A stretch of DNA of 64,000 bases from Castanea sativa. Taxonomy: Eukaryota; Streptophyta; Magnoliopsida; Fagales; Fagaceae. Shown here piece by piece: positions 1 to 11,405 of the stretch (the stretch's first letter is position 1; each line of letters opens with the position of its first letter). The stretch lies in assembly GCF_040712315.1 (NCBI RefSeq), contig NC_134017.1, forward strand, positions 1,208,001 through 1,272,000. The letters are read 5' to 3'. A program made the translations under genes and the position numbers. The notes beneath the pieces are model-generated. The model saw only the letters and a list, made by a program, of their open reading frames with translations, was not told where the DNA came from and ran no database searches.

Positions 1-128
1 AGATAATCAAATATGTCAAAAGTTTGTAGTTCAATATACATATTCTAATGTTTTTGAGGGAGACCTCTTGTGTTCAAAACTTCAAATCCCTTAATTGTAA
101 TTATGGAATGAGTAGTATTATGGGTACT

Positions 129-548
129 TAATGGCCTGTTTGGGAGTTTAGGGAGGGAGGAGAGTAGAGGGGAGTAGAGGGGAGGGGAGGGGAGTAGTGG
201 GGAGGAGAGTAGAGGAGAATGATTACCCTCCACCTTGTTTGGATGTTTTTATAATTAGTAAGGGGGAAGGGAGTAATTAGCCCTTCCCCTTATTTTTAAC
301 ATTGTAATTTTATAAATATAATAAGGGTAAATTAGGTAATTTACTTTATAAATAATTTTATGTGCTCTACTCTCCCTCCAAATCTCTCCAATTTGGGAGA
401 ATTAAAAATGAGGGGGTTGGAGGTAGTTGAAACCCCTCCAAATCCCTCCCCCTCCTTCCTTAAAAAACTCCCAAACAAGGTAATTGAATTACTCCCCTTC
501 CCTCTACTCTACTCTCCCTCCTTTTTTAAACATCCAAACATGCCATAA
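129..548. mobile_element. PIF/Harbinger-like MITE, purine-rich arm
   Basis: The body is 132-545. It starts TGGCCTGTTTGG and ends CCAAACATGCCA, an inverted repeat with one mismatch, and is flanked by TAA on both sides (129-131, 546-548). The related blocks near 16.1 kb and 49.1 kb lack it and read straight from the same left flank to the same right flank. One arm is almost pure purine (148-215) and the other almost pure pyrimidine, so the transcript would fold into a long hairpin. No transposase is present. Confidence 0.75.
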
Positions 549-668
549 GTTTTCTTATATTGAGCTAATAAATTGATGTGTCACTAATTATAAAGAACAA
601 TTCAAATATTCAGTTATAAAATGGTTAAACCCCACTAATTACATTCATTATCATGTTAGTTTTTAAGG

Positions 669-830
669 TTTTTTTTTTTTGGAGAAAATTTCAACTTATG
701 GTGTCCGCTCCTGATGATAGCTCTTTATCATCAGATCAAGACACCAATCAGTTTTTGGTGTAGGAAGAGATTGAACCCCAGATCTATTATTCAACCATCA
801 GAGATTTTACCAGTTAAGCTAACTAAAACT
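669..830 (-). repeat. tRNA-derived SINE, family A
   Basis: Read on the minus strand it has a tRNA-like A box (TTAGCTTAACTGGT), a B box-like GGGTTCAATCTC, a conserved body (CCTACACCAAAAACTGATTG and onward) and a terminal A-run, which appears here as the T-run at 669-680. Other copies lie near 2.73, 12.39, 16.24, 21.5, 49.2, 49.5 and 63.7 kb. The SINE class is inferred from the promoter boxes and the A-tail. Confidence 0.6.
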
Positions 831-998
831 TACTAGTTTGTAAGTTTTATATAAGAGAAACATTAACGGATGCTTTAGTAAGTTTTCATTAAATAGTTTA
901 TTAACAATTGTCCCAAAAGTACTTATTAATAAGAATCTTTACTTAGTGTAATTCTTTAACTGCATTGGTACGTATTCTTTTATTTATATATATATATA

Positions 999-1152
999 CA
1001 AGATAGAAATTCTACTGTAACTTAATTTAAGTATATATGTGTGATAAGTTCCCTTCTGAAAACTTTAATTCCTGCTCTTGCCTCTCACACCCCACACCCC
1101 ATAAGCGCTTACATTTGTAAAGTGATCACCGCACCAAGGATGTGTGGTGGTC
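999..1152 (-). repeat. SINE-like repeat, family B
   Basis: This matches 3485-3640 and, on the other strand, 60293-60440. Read on the minus strand it starts near CCACCACACATCC and has a B box-like segment ahead of a conserved tail that ends in ACAAGATAGAAATT-type sequence at its + strand start. Three dispersed copies with the same ends support a mobile repeat. The tRNA origin is a weaker inference than for family A. Confidence 0.5.
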
Positions 1153-1277
1153 ATTGGTACATATTCTTGATGACACCAGCAAATGGAAAGTTTTTTTTCC
1201 CCGAAAAACCTTTAAATTATGAGTAGTTCTAGTGCCACAACTTGCCCATGTGGCGAGTTGTGGTTGGTAGAGAGGTG

Positions 1278-2122
1278 TCCATACACAGTGGCGGCGCCAC
1301 ATAATTTGGGGCTTAAGGCGAAAAATTTATATGGAACCTTTAATATGTAAATATTAATTAAATAAAATTATTTAATACTAATCAAATTAAGGTTAATTTG
1401 ATATATTAAATACATAAATAATACCAACTAGACTAATGTTAATTTCATATAAATAATTGAATATCATAGTTGAACTATAAATTTTAATAAAAAGAAATAA
1501 AAATATATTGTGATTAAAAAAATACTTTATTTTGGATATAAGACGATGCATAGTTAAATAAAGTTGTAATCTAATTTTTAATTTTATATTTTGATTTTAA
1601 GAGAGAGAGATAGATATTATTTGGTATGTGACTTTGCAAGATATTAGTTTACAAAAATCAAAGTCTCAAACTATTAAGGGAAATTAATCTATAATTGATG
1701 ATTTAACACATTTGCAATATCTTTTTGAAATATTTTAGGGTTTCAATTGAGTTAAAGTTCTACTGGTCTCATACTTAGAGAGTCTTAATAGAAATGAAAA
1801 AGAAAAATGCACTAATTAAAAGCACTATAAAATATTCAAAACATAATATGACATTGTTTCTCATGGATGAACTTCATCAATTTAAATAATGAATGTTTAT
1901 ATCACTTTTTTGTGATTAATAACATTACAATTTGTATATCAATAATAAAATTTATAGTATCTTTAACATCATTAATAAAAAAAATGTACAACCTTTAGAA
2001 AATATATATAATTTTATAAAAATTCAAGCTTTAACTATAGAAAGTGAGCCTTTTTTCCTAAAGAAAATTTTGTTTTTTGGTGGGGCCTTAGGCCTAGGCC
2101 TTGGGCCGCCCCTGTCTATGCA
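1278..2122. mobile_element. hAT-like non-autonomous element
   Basis: The body is 1286-2114, starting CAGTGGCGGCGCC and ending GGGCCGCCCCTG, the usual hAT-type terminal inverted repeat. The flanking 8-mers TCCATACA (1278-1285) and TCTATGCA (2115-2122) match at 6 of 8 bases, with both differences transitions, as expected for an aged 8-bp target duplication. The interior is AT-rich with no transposase frame. Confidence 0.7.
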
Positions 2123-2159
2123 TAGATCCCTCATTACCTTTTCATTGACTTTTTCTTAA

Positions 2160-2945
2160 ATTCTTTTTTTTATTATTCATTAAATTCTTTGGAAAATGCA
2201 TTGTTACGTATTCTCGATGATACCAGCAATGAGGTGATTTTAAGGCAATATTGATTGCCACAAGAGTGACTTTCCGGTTCGCATTCCTTATAGCACGTGG
2301 GAAGTGGGAACGCATGAATTCAACGAATGTTCTCGCGTATAAGCTTTTGTGGTCGAACACCGTAGAGCAATCCAAATCTTCTAAGGCCATCATTCATGTC
2401 AGCAGTATAGTCAACCAGTCCATGTCATGGATGACTGCTGCTTTGTGAAAGTTTTCGTAGTTCACACAAGCAAGTCCTCTGGCTCAATCGTGTTCTTTTG
2501 ACTAACTTTTTAAGTTTTCCCACATCTCAAATTCAAATAACTTTTTTTTTCCTGAATAAATTCAAATAACTTATTATCACTAATTAATTTCTATGTGATA
2601 AAGGGAAACCACATAACCTACTATTTATTAATTAGTGATAAATTAATACTTGTTTTAAAAAATTAACTTACCAGTCCTTATATCATGACAATTATTACTT
2701 GTTTCAAAATATTTATCTTTATGAGTTCTTATTAAATTAATTGGTAAAAATTTTTATCGTTAAATAAACCTACACCAAAAATTAAATAATACCTTAACTT
2801 ATTGATAATATAAAAACAATTATCATAAACTAGACCCTATAAATTAAAATTAGTATGTACATAAAAAAAAAAGTTTTGTATGTTGGAAAAATATAAATCT
2901 GACACGAGGACTTCGTAACATGCAAAAAAATAATTTCAAACAATA
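2160..2945. other. Non-coding block duplicated upstream of GDSL copies
   Basis: No gene is seen. The stretch 2190-2460 recurs at 16625-16790, 17565-17780 and 49900-50060, and inverted at 9920-10160 and 19930-20270. It includes the phrase TTGTGGTCGAACACCGT and the imperfect palindrome CCATGTCATGG. A degenerate family-A SINE lies at about 2730-2850. The block marks the 5' side of the unit that was duplicated with the GDSL genes. Confidence 0.6.
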
Positions 2946-3236
2946 ATGAGGTCATGCAAGTACTGATATGTGTATCTGTGAACCTTGATCAACCTCTATG
3001 TAATCAGATGTCTTCATATATTTTATTAATCTCAACTTCAGAGTCAAATTGCTGTGATTTTCGAGGTCGGTTTGGGCAAATCCAGACAATGCAATATGTC
3101 TTGTCCTTCACAGTTCACACTGCGCCCACACAACACCTTGGCCAACCCAAAAAAATTTCCCACTATCTTTAGTACCTTACAAATAAAAACCACACCCATA
3201 TGATACTCTCATTCTACTGTGCTGTGCACAATAACA
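2946..3236 (+). promoter_or_regulatory. Orphan GDSL promoter segment
   Basis: This stretch aligns with the upstream regions of GDSL-2 (12600-12890), GDSL-3 (23050-23330) and GDSL-5 (52700-52850), including CCTTGGCCAACCC, CACTATCTTTAGTACC and CCCATATGATACTCTC. Homology stops at the leader phrase GTGCACAATAAC, just before where the ATG would lie. No GDSL exon follows; about 700 bp later a different, diverged gene (GDSL-1) begins with its own TATA box. It reads as the left half of a broken duplication. Confidence 0.6.
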
Positions 3237-3484
3237 TTACTTTTATTATACAAAAAATATATATATATATATTGCATACAAATATATATGTTAAAAAAAA
3301 AAGAAGTAGTTATAATAAACTCACCTAAGGTTATCATGTAGTCTACTTGTAGTTCTAAAGTGATGCTAATAGCAAATTCAAGTTAAAATAATATTCATAA
3401 TAAATCATTTATTAATTAATTATGAAAAAAAACCTATAAATAGTTATATAATACAAGTATATGTTATATATTAGTGAATTTTTT

Positions 3485-3640
3485 TTTTTTTATACAAGAT
3501 AGAATTTTGACTCTAGCCTAATCTAAGTGTATATATGTGTGAAGCTCCCTCTTGAAGACTTAAACTCCGGCCCTTGCCCCCCACACTCCACAAACACTTA
3601 TACTTGTAGAGTGACCAACACACCAAGGATGTGCGGTGGT
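3485..3640 (-). repeat. SINE-like repeat, family B
   Basis: This is the second copy of the repeat at 999-1152 and shares both ends, from the ACAAGATAGAATTT side to the ACCAAGGATGTGCGGTGG side. It lies between the orphan promoter and GDSL-1. The flanks 3641-3860 repeat parts of 3380-3480 (TATATTAGTGAATT and an ATTAATTAATTGTGAAATAAAA-like phrase), so the insertion site was locally duplicated. Confidence 0.5.
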
Positions 3641-3872
3641 ATATATTAGTGAATTCAAATGAAGATAATATTCATGATAAATTATGCCATTAATTAATTG
3701 TGAAATAAAAACTATAAATAGTCATACAATAAAAGCGACGTTAATAACAAATTCAAGTAAAATAAAAATGTTGCTATAATCATAATAAATTATGTCATTA
3801 ATTGTGAATGGTTACCCAAAAAAGAAAAAAAAATTTGCATTGAAGTCATTGTCGCCATGCTAGAATTTTGGA

Positions 3873-3880
3873 TATATAAA
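3873..3880 (+). promoter_or_regulatory. TATA box of GDSL-1
   Basis: TATATAAA lies 69-76 bases before the ATG at 3949, a normal spacing for a short plant 5' leader. It is the only good TATA match in the 250 bases before the start. The surrounding sequence does not match the shared promoter of the other GDSL copies. Confidence 0.55.
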
Positions 3881-3948
3881 AGGTGGGAGTGTTAAGAGGA
3901 ATCCACCACACGGTGAGGCTTTGCATAAAAGCTGAGACATATTAGCTA

Positions 3949-6656
3949 ATGGCGAGTCTAAGCTGCTTTTTCTGTGTGTTTGTGAGCCTTCTCAACCTAA
4001 TCAGCTGCCATGTTCAGTCCAAGCCAAATGGAGAACATAAGACCTTGTTCGTATTTGGGGACTCACTCTTTGATCCAGGCAACAACCAGTACCTCAATGG
4101 TAGTAGTATGGAAGGTGGATCAATTTCTTGGCCATATGGAGAAACCTACTTCAACCATTCCACTGGAAGACTCTCTGATGGCCGTATAGTCCCTGACTTT
4201 GTTGGTAAGTAACACATCACATTACCTCACCATAACATGTAGATTGGTTTGTGTTCTTAAATTGTGACATTTTTTTTCTTTCAATGGCTGCAGCCCAGTT
4301 TGCCAAATTGCCTATACTTCCACCATACTTACAACCAATCGCACATCATTTCACTGATGGGGCTAACTTTGCTTCAGCTGGAGCAGGTGTTCTTGTTCAA
4401 ACTCACCCTGGAACGGTATGTAGATCATTTTCCATTCAAGACTTAGCTATGGGTGGATTCATCTTTCCACCTTTTTTTCTTCAAGAAAAAGCAGTAGAAC
4501 TAGGCTCAATTGTCCTTTTCTCTCCAGATAAATCTCCCAGCGCAGCTAAGCAATTTTAAGGCTGTAGGGAAGTCACTAAGGCAGAAACTAGGCGATGTAG
4601 AAGCCAAGAAGGTGCTGATGAGAGCTGTATACTTGTTTAGCATTGGAGGCAACGATTACTTCAGCTTTTACTCGGAGAACCCCAATGCTTCTCAGTCCTA
4701 CCGAAGACAATACGTGGGGATGGTCATAGGCAACTTGACTAGTGTGCTCAAAGTAAGAAAATCACTGAGAATAAATTTTTTTTGGAAGTATTTTACTTCA
4801 AAGACAGTATTCAATAAGTTGGTTTGTTTTTTATGTTTAACATTTTTCTCTTTCAGGAAATATATGATTTAGGAGGAAGGAAAATTGTATTTCAGAATGC
4901 AGGGCCTTTGGGTTGCCTGCCAGCCATGAAAGCAAGGAGTCCCCAACTTGGCAGTGGGTGTGCTGAAGAACCCTCAGCTTTGGCAAGAGTACACAACAGT
5001 GCTCTAGCCAATGTGCTTAAAAAATTAGAGAGCAAGTTACCGGAATTCAAATATTCAATCTTTGATTACTACAACGCACTCGGAGACAGAGTGAACAACC
5101 CTTCAAAATATGGTAGGCTGTGACCACAACCTGTATTTCATGCTTCTGCCTTGTTAGATTTACCTTGTTAGTTTTAGAGACAACAAATTTTCACCATCTT
5201 TTAGTTTGAAAGAGTAGTGTGTTGAGTAAAATACGTGAACAAATACACTTATTTTTAATTACAACTCTTTACAAGCATATTATTACACCAGTGCACACAC
5301 GGCACTGGCACTTTCACATTCACACAAACTATCCTTAAATACACTTGCACACAATTGAAGGTAGGTCGGTTAAGTAACCGACATTGAAGCTTCTAGCTTC
5401 ATTTAATTTCTGCCACTAGAGTTCTAGTAGTTCCTAGGCCATAGCTTTTTAATTTTTTAATTTCTAACCCATGACAGATTCTAGAGTATTCTTCTAGGCT
5501 CTAGCTTATTTATTTCTGGTCCAAATGAACTTCTAGAACACTAGTCAAATTGTGGCTCAACAAAGTGATATCTAGAGATTTCCAGAGAAAGAGAGACGGA
5601 TGTTTAACATAGTGTGAACGGAAGCTGGCTCAAATCAACAGCCAGACTTTCTATGTGTTTTTCATTTATATAATAAAGGACTTTCTATGTGTTTTTCATT
5701 TATTTATATAATAAAGGCTATGCTAACGTGCTTTTAAGGCAATGGTTAACATTAATTGCTGTCAAATTATTAATTTTTTTTTCATACAAAATTTCTTAAA
5801 ATAGATTATTAATCATTACTCTAAAGGCATCCGTTAGCATTTATCATATAATAATTACAAGCAAGATATTTGCAAAGGAGATTACAATAGAAAACAGAAC
5901 AAGCTTATCTACTATACAAATTATCCATATCTATATAGCTAAGGCAAACATATTTGAAACTAAACCATCTGCTATCTATTGTTACTTGGAGCTTTATCTT
6001 TATCTTTATCTTCAATAGAATTTGTTTTACTCTGATCCATATTGCTAACACTTTTTTACCATCATTGATGTGGCAAATTGTAATTCAGACTACTATTTTC
6101 ATATAAGCTCATTATTGACATCATTTTTATTAACACCAATCATAACATTCCACTATTGCAGTTCTGAAAAAATTGAGTAATCTTTGTCCCTAAACTTATT
6201 CTTACAATAAATCTAAGAACACAAAAAATTTCATAACTGTTCAAATTGGTGTATTGTGATTGGTACTTAATAAAAATACTACAATGTGAAAGTGACGTTG
6301 CTCCAATCATAATTTGTTATCTTAATAAGTTAAGGGGGAAAACAATTGGGAAAAAGTTGTCTCTAACATTGCTCCTACCTCCATCTTTGTTGTAACTTTT
6401 TTCCTTTGCATTTTTAGGCTTCAAGAATGGTAAAGCTGCATGCTGTGGCAGCGGGGCATATAGGGGAATGAATTGTGGAGGAGGCAGAAATGGAACAGAA
6501 CCATATGATTTATGCAGTAATCCTAGTGAGTATGTGTGGTTTGATGGTGGTCATACTACTGAAACAGCCAACCGCCAGTTAGCTGAGCTGATTTGGAGTG
6601 GAGCACCAAATGTCACAAGCCCGTACAATGTGCAACAACTATTTGGACATGCATAA
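3949..6656 (+). CDS. GDSL-1: secreted GDSL (SGNH) esterase/lipase, 365 aa
   Basis: Five exons: 3949-4204, 4294-4415, 4528-4752, 4857-5112 and 6418-6656, with GT-AG introns; they splice to an open 365-residue frame. The hydrophobic leader (residues 1-24, ending near CHVQS) fits a signal peptide, so the product is probably secreted. Catalytic blocks: GDSL serine at about S39 (FVFGDSLFD), NFASAGAG in block II, GGND at about 166-169, and DGGH at 329-332 supplying the Asp and His. The family hydrolyses ester bonds of lipids or small acyl esters; the substrate cannot be read from sequence. It is diverged from GDSL-2 to GDSL-5 (for example DGGHTTE against DAAHPTE). Intron 4 is 1.3 kb and carries a direct repeat at 5644-5716. 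Every known family block is intact, so I expect it to be functional. Confidence 0.9.
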
Positions 6657-6759
6657 TAGTATATCTATTTGTGACCAGTTAAAATCATATCTAGCTTTCT
6701 TGTTATGTTTTTGGAGGTAACACCATCACTTGTTGGGTCAACTGTCACATCTGTTTAAA

Positions 6760-8115
6760 AACAACTATGACAATTATCTGAAAAAGTTGTCATAAGACAG
6801 TTGTTGGAGTTGAAGTAGATGAGGTCAGTTGGATGATATCAGATTGCTGGAGAGAATATTCAAAATTTATTTCTTGGATTTAGCTGAAAATGGGAAGATC
6901 TCTTTTAAGGAAATCCTATTATTTTTGGTATAGCAGCTGACTGTTAGGATTGAGCATTAAATGACTAGTAATATCACTTTCAACCAAATGTCAAGTGTTG
7001 AACACACTGCTTGTGTTTTGCGAGAAAGGTTTTCTCTTTTGGGTATTTATATTTTTTATCTAAGATTTCATTACAATATATTTTTAGTAAGTAATAGAAT
7101 GATTGATTGATAGTTAATGAAGCTTTAGAGATCTAGTCAAGGTCTCATTATGTTGTGACTTAATCTTGGTGAGCAAGAAAAGCATTTAATGCTCTGCTCA
7201 GGTAGCTGGCAGGGGAATATGTGGTCTGGTTATTGGCCTTATGGTAGATGACAACTGGGTTTTAAAGATATTATAAATATTTTATATTTGAAGATTAAAG
7301 ATAGCCAATCAGATTTAGCCATGTGTTTAAGTTGGATTTTAGCTTAAAATAGTAACATAGTTTATGTGGAATAATATAATTAGGTTTCTAAATTTGTATA
7401 GCAACAGCTGAAAATTAAATGAATAGTTATTTTGCCAACATTTGAATGGCTGGAGTTTTTGAGTATTTGTTACATGATGAGTATTAAGTTTTAGTCAAAG
7501 AGCAATGGATGGTTTTATCATATTAAATGTTTATGTGATAAGAGAGACTTACTAGATGTTAACCGCTACACAATGACTCGTTAAAGTTCAGGGAGTTAGA
7601 GAAAACACACCAAGCAACATGTTTCTTTTATCAACTTTAAACCACTGGAGTTTTACTAAACATACTTCTTGGCCTTCTAAACCACAACTCTCAAAGTTTC
7701 CCCAAAGAGGCTAACGAACTTGGATCATGAGTCGAAAATAAGATGGCATACCTTGGGCTTTGTTATCATTTTGTGCAAATATGGGCTTTTATCAGAGAAG
7801 CCGTTTTTCATGAATATGAGAGAGGTAATATGGGCCGTGAGTTTTGATTCATTGCTTGAACCCTATCTATATTTATTGATGTTGATGATGTCATGGGTCA
7901 TTAGCTCAATTGATGAAGAGGAAATGTGGACCATGAATCCAACTCTTGAAATGAGAATCGTGTGGGTCATGTTAGCCCAATTCATGTAGTTGAATAAAAT
8001 TGAAAACTTATTTTGGGCTTTAAATGAGATTTACCCAAAAATCAATAATATGTTGATATAGCGTAAGTTGCCAATGAAATAATGTCATGTGGCGTGAAAA
8101 AAGAGTCCTTTAACA
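6760..8115 (+). mobile_element. Truncated long LTR (same family as 27137-30006)
   Basis: It aligns with the last 1.35 kb of the solo LTR at 27137-30006, from the phrase AAGACAGTTGTTG to the shared end GAAAAAAGAGTC...AACA. The first half of the LTR is missing and no target duplication is visible, so it is a fragment. No protein frame beyond chance length occurs in it. It begins about 100 bases after the GDSL-1 stop and may supply that gene's 3' end. Confidence 0.65.
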
Positions 8116-8402
8116 CTTACAAATAGCTAATGTTTAAAATGATGAATAATTACTCCTTTTAAGAAGGGTGTAATAACTATTCCTAGTATGTGTAATAATT
8201 TCTAAAATTGATATATTTCCAAATAAACAAACTTTCTATATGCACATCAAAATTATGAAGAAAAAAAAAACATCAAAAGAACTAATCTCTCTTTCAAATT
8301 TCTAAAATATTATTTTTAAGGAAATATAATTGTATAAGTAAAATATTTCTTAAAATATATCTTAAGTTTTATTCTAATGCTACAACTTACAACCAAACTT
8401 AA

Positions 8403-9718
8403 AAAATTGTAGGCAAAGTGCTATTTTGGTCCTTACATTTTGGGATCACAGTTCATTTGGTCCCTATAATTTTCGACTCGTAATCAATTTGATCATTACC
8501 ATTGACTTACTAACAAAAAAAAGCCTTCGTGGCAAATGGTGTGTATGACACACTTGGCCCAACCAAAATCAGCCATATCAATTGACAGTTTGAGTCATAT
8601 CCACGTTAACAAAATTAACAAAAACATCCATTCTCTCCTCCGTTAGACATCCACATTGTCTTTCTCTTGTCCGACCAACGCTCCCTTCTCTCTCTTGTCT
8701 CTCCATTCTTTTTCATCCGTTCTTCGTCACCTCCGTCACCACCATCACCAATACCATCTCCACCATCCCATCCCCTTCAGTTGCCTCTCCTCTTCAATTA
8801 CTTTGCTCCTTACACTCTTCCTTGTACGGATTAGCACCTAGCAAGTTGCCTCGCTTGACTTGATGTCCACCTCAATAGCTCCAGCAAAGAGAGGCAAGCG
8901 CTTTGAGGTTGATGATTGGCTATGGCTGGATTTCAGGTTTCAGAGTTTGAAATTTAGGTCAACTTGGTCAGTTCACATTATATAAATGGGTGAGTTATAG
9001 AGTTAACTCAATTAACTTGGCCATGGCTGAGTTAACTCTGCTCATATACGGTTAGTTAGGTTTATCCTGATTATTTTTCTAAAACAAAGTTTTCTGTTTG
9101 ATTTTGGATTCTACTGTATATATAATGCACAATGAGATGATGAAAATGAGGAAAATTAATGGAACTAGTTGTTCTCTCTATTGCTCATCCAATCCTATAT
9201 CCCTTCTCTCTCCAAACTCAATCTGTGGAACATGATTATGGGTGAAAGATGTGCTAACCTTTGTGACTGCTGATAGTAATTGGCAAGAACGAAAAGAATG
9301 AAGTCTTTGATTGAATTTGGAAAGCATTAAAATTTTGTTTTGAGTTTGGCTATTGCAAAATACTGCATTAGATTAAGAAATTTCAAGTGGAGGAGGGCAG
9401 AGGTGGGAGGGGGAGATGAAGATAAAGATGAGGAGACAACTAGATCTGTTAATTTTTCTAACGTGGATGTGACTTGGATTTTTAATTAATGCCGCTGATT
9501 TTGCTTGGGCAAAACCTGTCATATTACAGGCCACATAATCTTCTTAACTCACACCATTTATCACATTAGCGTTTTTTGTTAATGAGTTAATAGTAGAGGT
9601 TAAATTGATTGCAAATTGAAAATAATAAAGACAAAATTAATTGTTATTAAAATGTATGGACCAAATTGACCGTGACCACAATATAAAAGAACAAAATGGT
9701 GTTTTCGCCAAAATTGTA
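8403..9718. mobile_element. Mutator-like non-autonomous element, 1.3 kb
   Basis: The body is 8412-9709. It has long imperfect terminal inverted repeats of about 50 bp, GGCAAAGTGCTATTTTGGTC at the left and the complement of GGCGAAAACACCATTTTG at the right. It is flanked by a perfect 9-bp duplication AAAATTGTA (8403-8411, 9710-9718), the Mutator signature. No MURA-type transposase is seen inside. The CT-rich stretch near 8640-8830 and the polypurine stretch near 9390-9440 are low complexity. Confidence 0.8.
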
Positions 9719-11237
9719 TTTAAGTTTTCTCCTGTGTGTATGTGAATGCGTGACAGCCTATGTCCATTTCACCCAAAAACAAATGTTGGTGGTACCAAAT
9801 ACCAACCACTTTTATTTCACAAAATGTGGGGTCACATGGGGGTTCTATACTTCTATGTAATTGTAAGTTTTTCGAACTTCATTCAGTAAGTTGGTCCTCA
9901 AACTTTATGAACATTCATTGATTTCATGGGTTCCCACTTCCCACTTGCTATGAGAAATGCGAGCTGGAAAGTCACCCTTGTAGCAATCAATAATACATAA
10001 ATATCTCCTCAAACTCTATGAACATTCGTTGACTTCATGTGTTCCCACCTCCCACATGCTATGAGAAATGCGAACAGGAAAGTCATTCTTGTGGCAATCA
10101 AGAATGCCTTAACATCACCTCATTGCTGGTGTAATCAAGAATACCAATGCATTTTCCAAAGAATTTAAAGGTTCTTGGGGGGGGGGGGGGGGGGGGGAAA
10201 AAAACTTCCCATTTGTGTTTGTGATGATTACCAGGATTCACATTTAGGAAGGGCATGCAATTAAAGAATTTTACTAAATGAAGATTCTTATTAACAAGTA
10301 CTTTTGAGACAATTGTTAATAAACAATTTTATAAAAGTTTATTAAAGCATCTGTTAACATTTCTGTTATATAAAACTTAAAAACTAACGTGATAATGAAT
10401 GTAATTAGTAGGTTTTAACCATTTTATAACTAAATATTTGAATTTTCTCTTTATAATTAGTGACACATCAATTTATAAGCTCAATGTGATACAACTTGAC
10501 TACCCATAACACTGCTCATTTCATAATTACAATTAAGGGATTTGAAGTTTTGGACCTAAGAGGTCTCCCTCGAAAACATTAGAATATGTAGATTGAACTA
10601 CAAATTTTGTAGTTCAATCTACATATTCTAGTGCAGAAAATATATCATAGGTATTAAGAAACACGATTTTAAAATGAGGTTTTCAATGCTTGTATAGCTT
10701 AATGAAAAGGTACTAGAGAGTAGAGCCTAAACGTTATTATCAATGTTTTTAATTTATAAACAAGTAACCTATTGCCATAATCATGTCATCAATGTTTGAA
10801 CGATGTTGTTGCCAAAGTGCCAACATATGTCTAGTAGCATGGAAATGCTGTCAAGAAAAGATAGAAATTAGAAATTTATGAACAAGAAAAAGTAAAGAAG
10901 AAGAAAATTTTGACAAAATATCCACGAGGTATAAGAAGAAAGAGAGTGTAAAGCAAAAATGAGATGAAGGAGTAGCGGATCATATCAATGAGTACACTTT
11001 AGTACTCAACAAGTAAATTGCATTTTATGCCTAATCAAAGACTCTGCCTAATAGCTTACTTCTTAAGGCAATAGTTAATAATTCATTTAAAGAAAATTTT
11101 TGCGGTAAAAAAAAAATAATTAATATTTTGACAGTTTTTTCCATTTCTAATAAAAATGGTATGAAAACTTTCTTAAAATGGATTGTTAATCATTGCCTTA
11201 AGAGCACCCGTTAATATGACCCAATTTTTAAAACTTT
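9719..11237 (-). other. Inverted copy of the intergenic duplicated block
   Basis: From about 9900 to 11050 the sequence is the reverse complement of 15520-16800 and 48480-50060 (for example GAGGTCTCCCTCGAAAACAT near 10560 against ATGTTTTCAAGGGAGACCTC near 16030). It holds a 21-base G-run at 10177-10197, which corresponds to the C-run at 16594-16609. No gene is seen. The inversion places a block normally downstream of a GDSL copy upstream of GDSL-2. Confidence 0.6.
10578..10633. repeat. Near-perfect palindrome, 27-bp arms
   Basis: Left arm 10578-10604 and right arm 10606-10633 are reverse complements around a single T, with one mismatch near the outer end. In the paralogous blocks (15975-16035, 48950-49010) only one arm is present, preceded by different sequence (CCCAAAGATAATCAAATATG). 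Here that sequence is replaced by an inverted copy of the neighbouring arm. Confidence 0.8.
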
Positions 11238-11405
11238 AATTTGTTGTATATATGGTTTACTTTTTCCTTTTTTGACTAATTATAGAAATAAGTTTAATTT
11301 GTTGTATGGTTTACTTTTTTCCTTTTTTGACTAATTATAGAAATAAGTTTAATTTGTTGTATGGTTTACTTTTTTCCTTTTTTCAGCCAATTATAATTTA
11401 AGTTA
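11238..11405 (+). repeat. Tandem repeat, about 55-58 bp, three copies
   Basis: The phrase AATTTGTTGTAT...GGTTTAC recurs at 11238, 11296 and 11351. The second and third units are nearly identical and the first carries a TATA insertion. The inverted paralogous region near 20860-20890 has only about one unit, so the expansion happened after the duplication. Confidence 0.75.

Noticed and set aside
7720..7989. 89-codon frame after GDSL-1
   Set aside because: It lies inside the truncated long LTR, and the matching LTR at 29.7-29.9 kb does not keep the frame.
8656..8841. 61-codon frame rich in Ser/His
   Set aside because: It lies in a CT-rich low-complexity part of the Mutator-like element, with no family similarity.
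10177..10197. 21-base G-run as a functional signal
   Set aside because: The paralogous sites have C-runs of different lengths (16 at 16594-16609; a short run near 49882), so this is an ordinary unstable homopolymer and may be mis-sized in the assembly.
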